Source of the DNA: CAYNFR01 sp964396595
GTDB lineage: Bacteria; Bacteroidota; Bacteroidia; Chitinophagales; Saprospiraceae
Reading direction: 5' to 3'
Assembly (NCBI GenBank): GCA_964396595.1
Contig: CAYNFR010000001.1
Location: forward strand, 124,001 to 188,000
Length of the DNA stretch: 64,000 nucleotides
The first letter of the stretch is position 1, and each line of letters opens with the position of its first letter. Under the pieces are notes generated by a model, which saw only the letters and a program-made list of their open reading frames with translations, had not been told where the DNA came from and did not search any database. Below, one piece after another: positions 62,739 to 64,000 of this stretch. Both the position numbers and the translations under genes were made by a program.

Positions 62739-63971
62739 ATGAGCGTCGTAGAAATGAAAGTGCCCGTTATAGGGGAATCAATTAAAGAAGTAACTCTATC
62801 CACGTGGCTAAAGAAAGATGGAGAATATGTGAACATTGATGAGGCTATTTGCGAATTTGAGTCCGACAAAGCTACATTGGAATTTCCAGCGGAAGCCTCC
62901 GGTAAGCTTATTCATGTTGCTGGCGAGGGGGAAGATCTCGCAATCGGTGCGCTAGTCGCTAAAATTGATACATCAGCAAAAAAAGACAGTTCGGCCTCCT
63001 CACCTTCCGGATCTACTCAAGTTCCGAAAGTAGAACCAAAAGCTGAAACGGTTGTCGCTACTCCTAGCACCACCTCATCATATGCTTACCAGCATCCGTC
63101 TCCTGCCGCAGCCAAAATCCTTGCTGAAAAAGGGATATCCCCCGCTGATGTACAAGGTTCAGGTAGAGATGGTCGCATAACAAAAGACGATGCCTCCAAA
63201 GCAAGTCCTGCCACTCAGGTATCACAGACTGCTGCCCCCAAAGTATCAGACCCCTCATCTAGTGCTTTCAGTCGCAACTCAAGACGCGAAAAAATGTCTC
63301 GCATGAGACGCACTATTGCTACAAGACTTGTAGAAGCTAAAAACGAAACAGCCATGCTCACCACCTTCAATGAGGTGGATATGACAAATATTTTTGAGTT
63401 CCGCAAAAAATATCAGGATGCTTTCGTCGCTAAGCATGGTATTAAGTTAGGATTTATGTCCTTGTTTTCGAAGGCATGCGCACAAGTGCTTCTAGAAATG
63501 CCTGAAGTAAACGCCATGATAGAAGATAATGATATGATTTATCACGATTACGCGGATATATCTATCGCCATATCCACAGATTCCGGTCTAGTCGTACCCC
63601 CTGTCCATAATGTGGAATCTTTGGAGTTGTATGAAATCGAAATAAAAATTAAAGAGCTGGCCGAAAAGGCGCGCAAGGGTACTCTTACGCTGGACGAGAT
63701 GAAAGGTGGAACATTCACCATTACTAATGGTGGCGTATTTGGCTCGCTGATGAGTACACCTATCATCAATCGTCCCCAGTCGGCCATACTCGGAATGCAC
63801 AGCATTAAAGAGAGGCCGGTTGTAATCAATGGAGAAATCAAAATACGACCGATGATGTATCTGGCCTTAAGTTATGATCACCGCGTAATCGATGGTAGTT
63901 CTTCAGTGAGATTTTTAGTCAAAGTCATAGAATTACTCGAAGATCCGGTCAGGCTTTTAATGAAACTATAA
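62739..63971 (+). CDS. odhB: 2-oxoglutarate dehydrogenase E2 component (dihydrolipoyl succinyltransferase)
   Basis: This 410-residue protein has a lipoyl domain with Lys44 in FESDKATLEFPAEASG. An Ala/Pro/Ser linker follows, then a peripheral-subunit-binding domain (SPAAAKILAEKGISPADVQGSGRDGRITKDD, about 118-148 in two runs). The catalytic domain ends in SYDHRVIDG with His381. The sequence type is succinyltransferase rather than acetyltransferase. It transfers succinyl groups to CoA in the TCA cycle. The E1 gene (odhA) is not in the window, and only 29 bases follow. Confidence 0.93.
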   Translation: MSVVEMKVPVIGESIKEVTLSTWLKKDGEYVNIDEAICEFESDKATLEFPAEASGKLIHVAGEGEDLAIGALVAKIDTSAKKDSSASSPSGSTQVPKVEPKAETVVATPSTTSSYAYQHPSPAAAKILAEKGISPADVQGSGRDGRITKDDASKASPATQVSQTAAPKVSDPSSSAFSRNSRREKMSRMRRTIATRLVEAKNETAMLTTFNEVDMTNIFEFRKKYQDAFVAKHGIKLGFMSLFSKACAQVLLEMPEVNAMIEDNDMIYHDYADISIAISTDSGLVVPPVHNVESLELYEIEIKIKELAEKARKGTLTLDEMKGGTFTITNGGVFGSLMSTPIINRPQSAILGMHSIKERPVVINGEIKIRPMMYLALSYDHRVIDGSSSVRFLVKVIELLEDPVRLLMKL

Positions 63972-64000
63972 TTAAAGTGACTCTACAACAATTATTTGAT

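Noticed and set aside
1..64000. CRISPR array, prophage, defence system or biosynthetic cluster
   Set aside because: No regularly spaced repeats, phage structural genes, restriction or toxin-antitoxin pairs, or modular synthase genes were seen.

Overview
The window is a chromosomal segment from a member of the Bacteroidota, most like the Saprospiria/Chitinophagia lineages. The reasons are several. There are type IX secretion (T9SS) sorting domains of both type A and type B, a long C25 PorU-like peptidase, and a DUF1800/DUF1501 pair. Most start codons lack a Shine-Dalgarno sequence, both tRNA genes have a TAnnTTTG-type promoter, and a bacillithiol-transferase-like DinB protein and DUF4175 are present. 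The species cannot be named from the sequence. Base composition looks even, and there is no prophage, integron, CRISPR array or plasmid backbone.

Layout: 1-2.2 kb holds the 3' part of a secreted calcium-repeat protein with two copies of a carbohydrate-binding-like module. 2.2-12.5 kb is a minus-strand block: DinB, ComF, polyphosphate glucokinase, two tandem lipoprotein peptidyl-prolyl isomerases, a LolC/E-type permease, a GH3/beta-lactamase fusion and a membrane TPR protein. 12.5-21 kb holds ferritin, htpG, Nfu, radA, a DCC-family protein, purine nucleoside phosphorylase, a TraB/GumN lipoprotein, a gamma carbonic anhydrase and a dead IS200-like transposase. 21-30 kb holds rsmI, a type-B T9SS cargo protein followed by lptC, then minus-strand PBP1A, MscS, rsmG and a glycosyltransferase.

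30-40.5 kb is the surface/secretion region: a 1628-residue PorU-like peptidase, a small lipoprotein, a discoidin-like T9SS cargo, DUF1800 and DUF1501. 40.5-53.3 kb holds a YfiT-like DinB protein, MgtE, two bacterial PH-domain proteins, MarR, tRNA-Val, the ybeY/HATPase/DUF4175 operon, NAD kinase and tRNA-Cys. 53.3-64 kb holds a dockerin-like repeat protein, a 1-kb gene-poor gap, DUF389, a sodium/solute symporter, a double DUF2911 protein, a DUF885 lipoprotein and odhB.

Much of the content is envelope biology: T9SS cargo and peptidase, Lpt and Lol functions, PBP1A, a muropeptide-hydrolase fusion and MscS. The rest is housekeeping. I found no convincing defence system or biosynthetic cluster. 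The observations most worth following are: NAD kinase, whose conserved N-terminus is encoded upstream of any ordinary start codon; a chain of hairpins ending in a minus-strand terminator between a small orphan gene and radA; the discoidin/DUF1800/DUF1501 secreted cassette; a sigma-54-like promoter with a shared 17-mer at htpG; a transposase inactivated by what look like two separate lesions; and a remnant ORF in the 55.4-56.4 kb gap.
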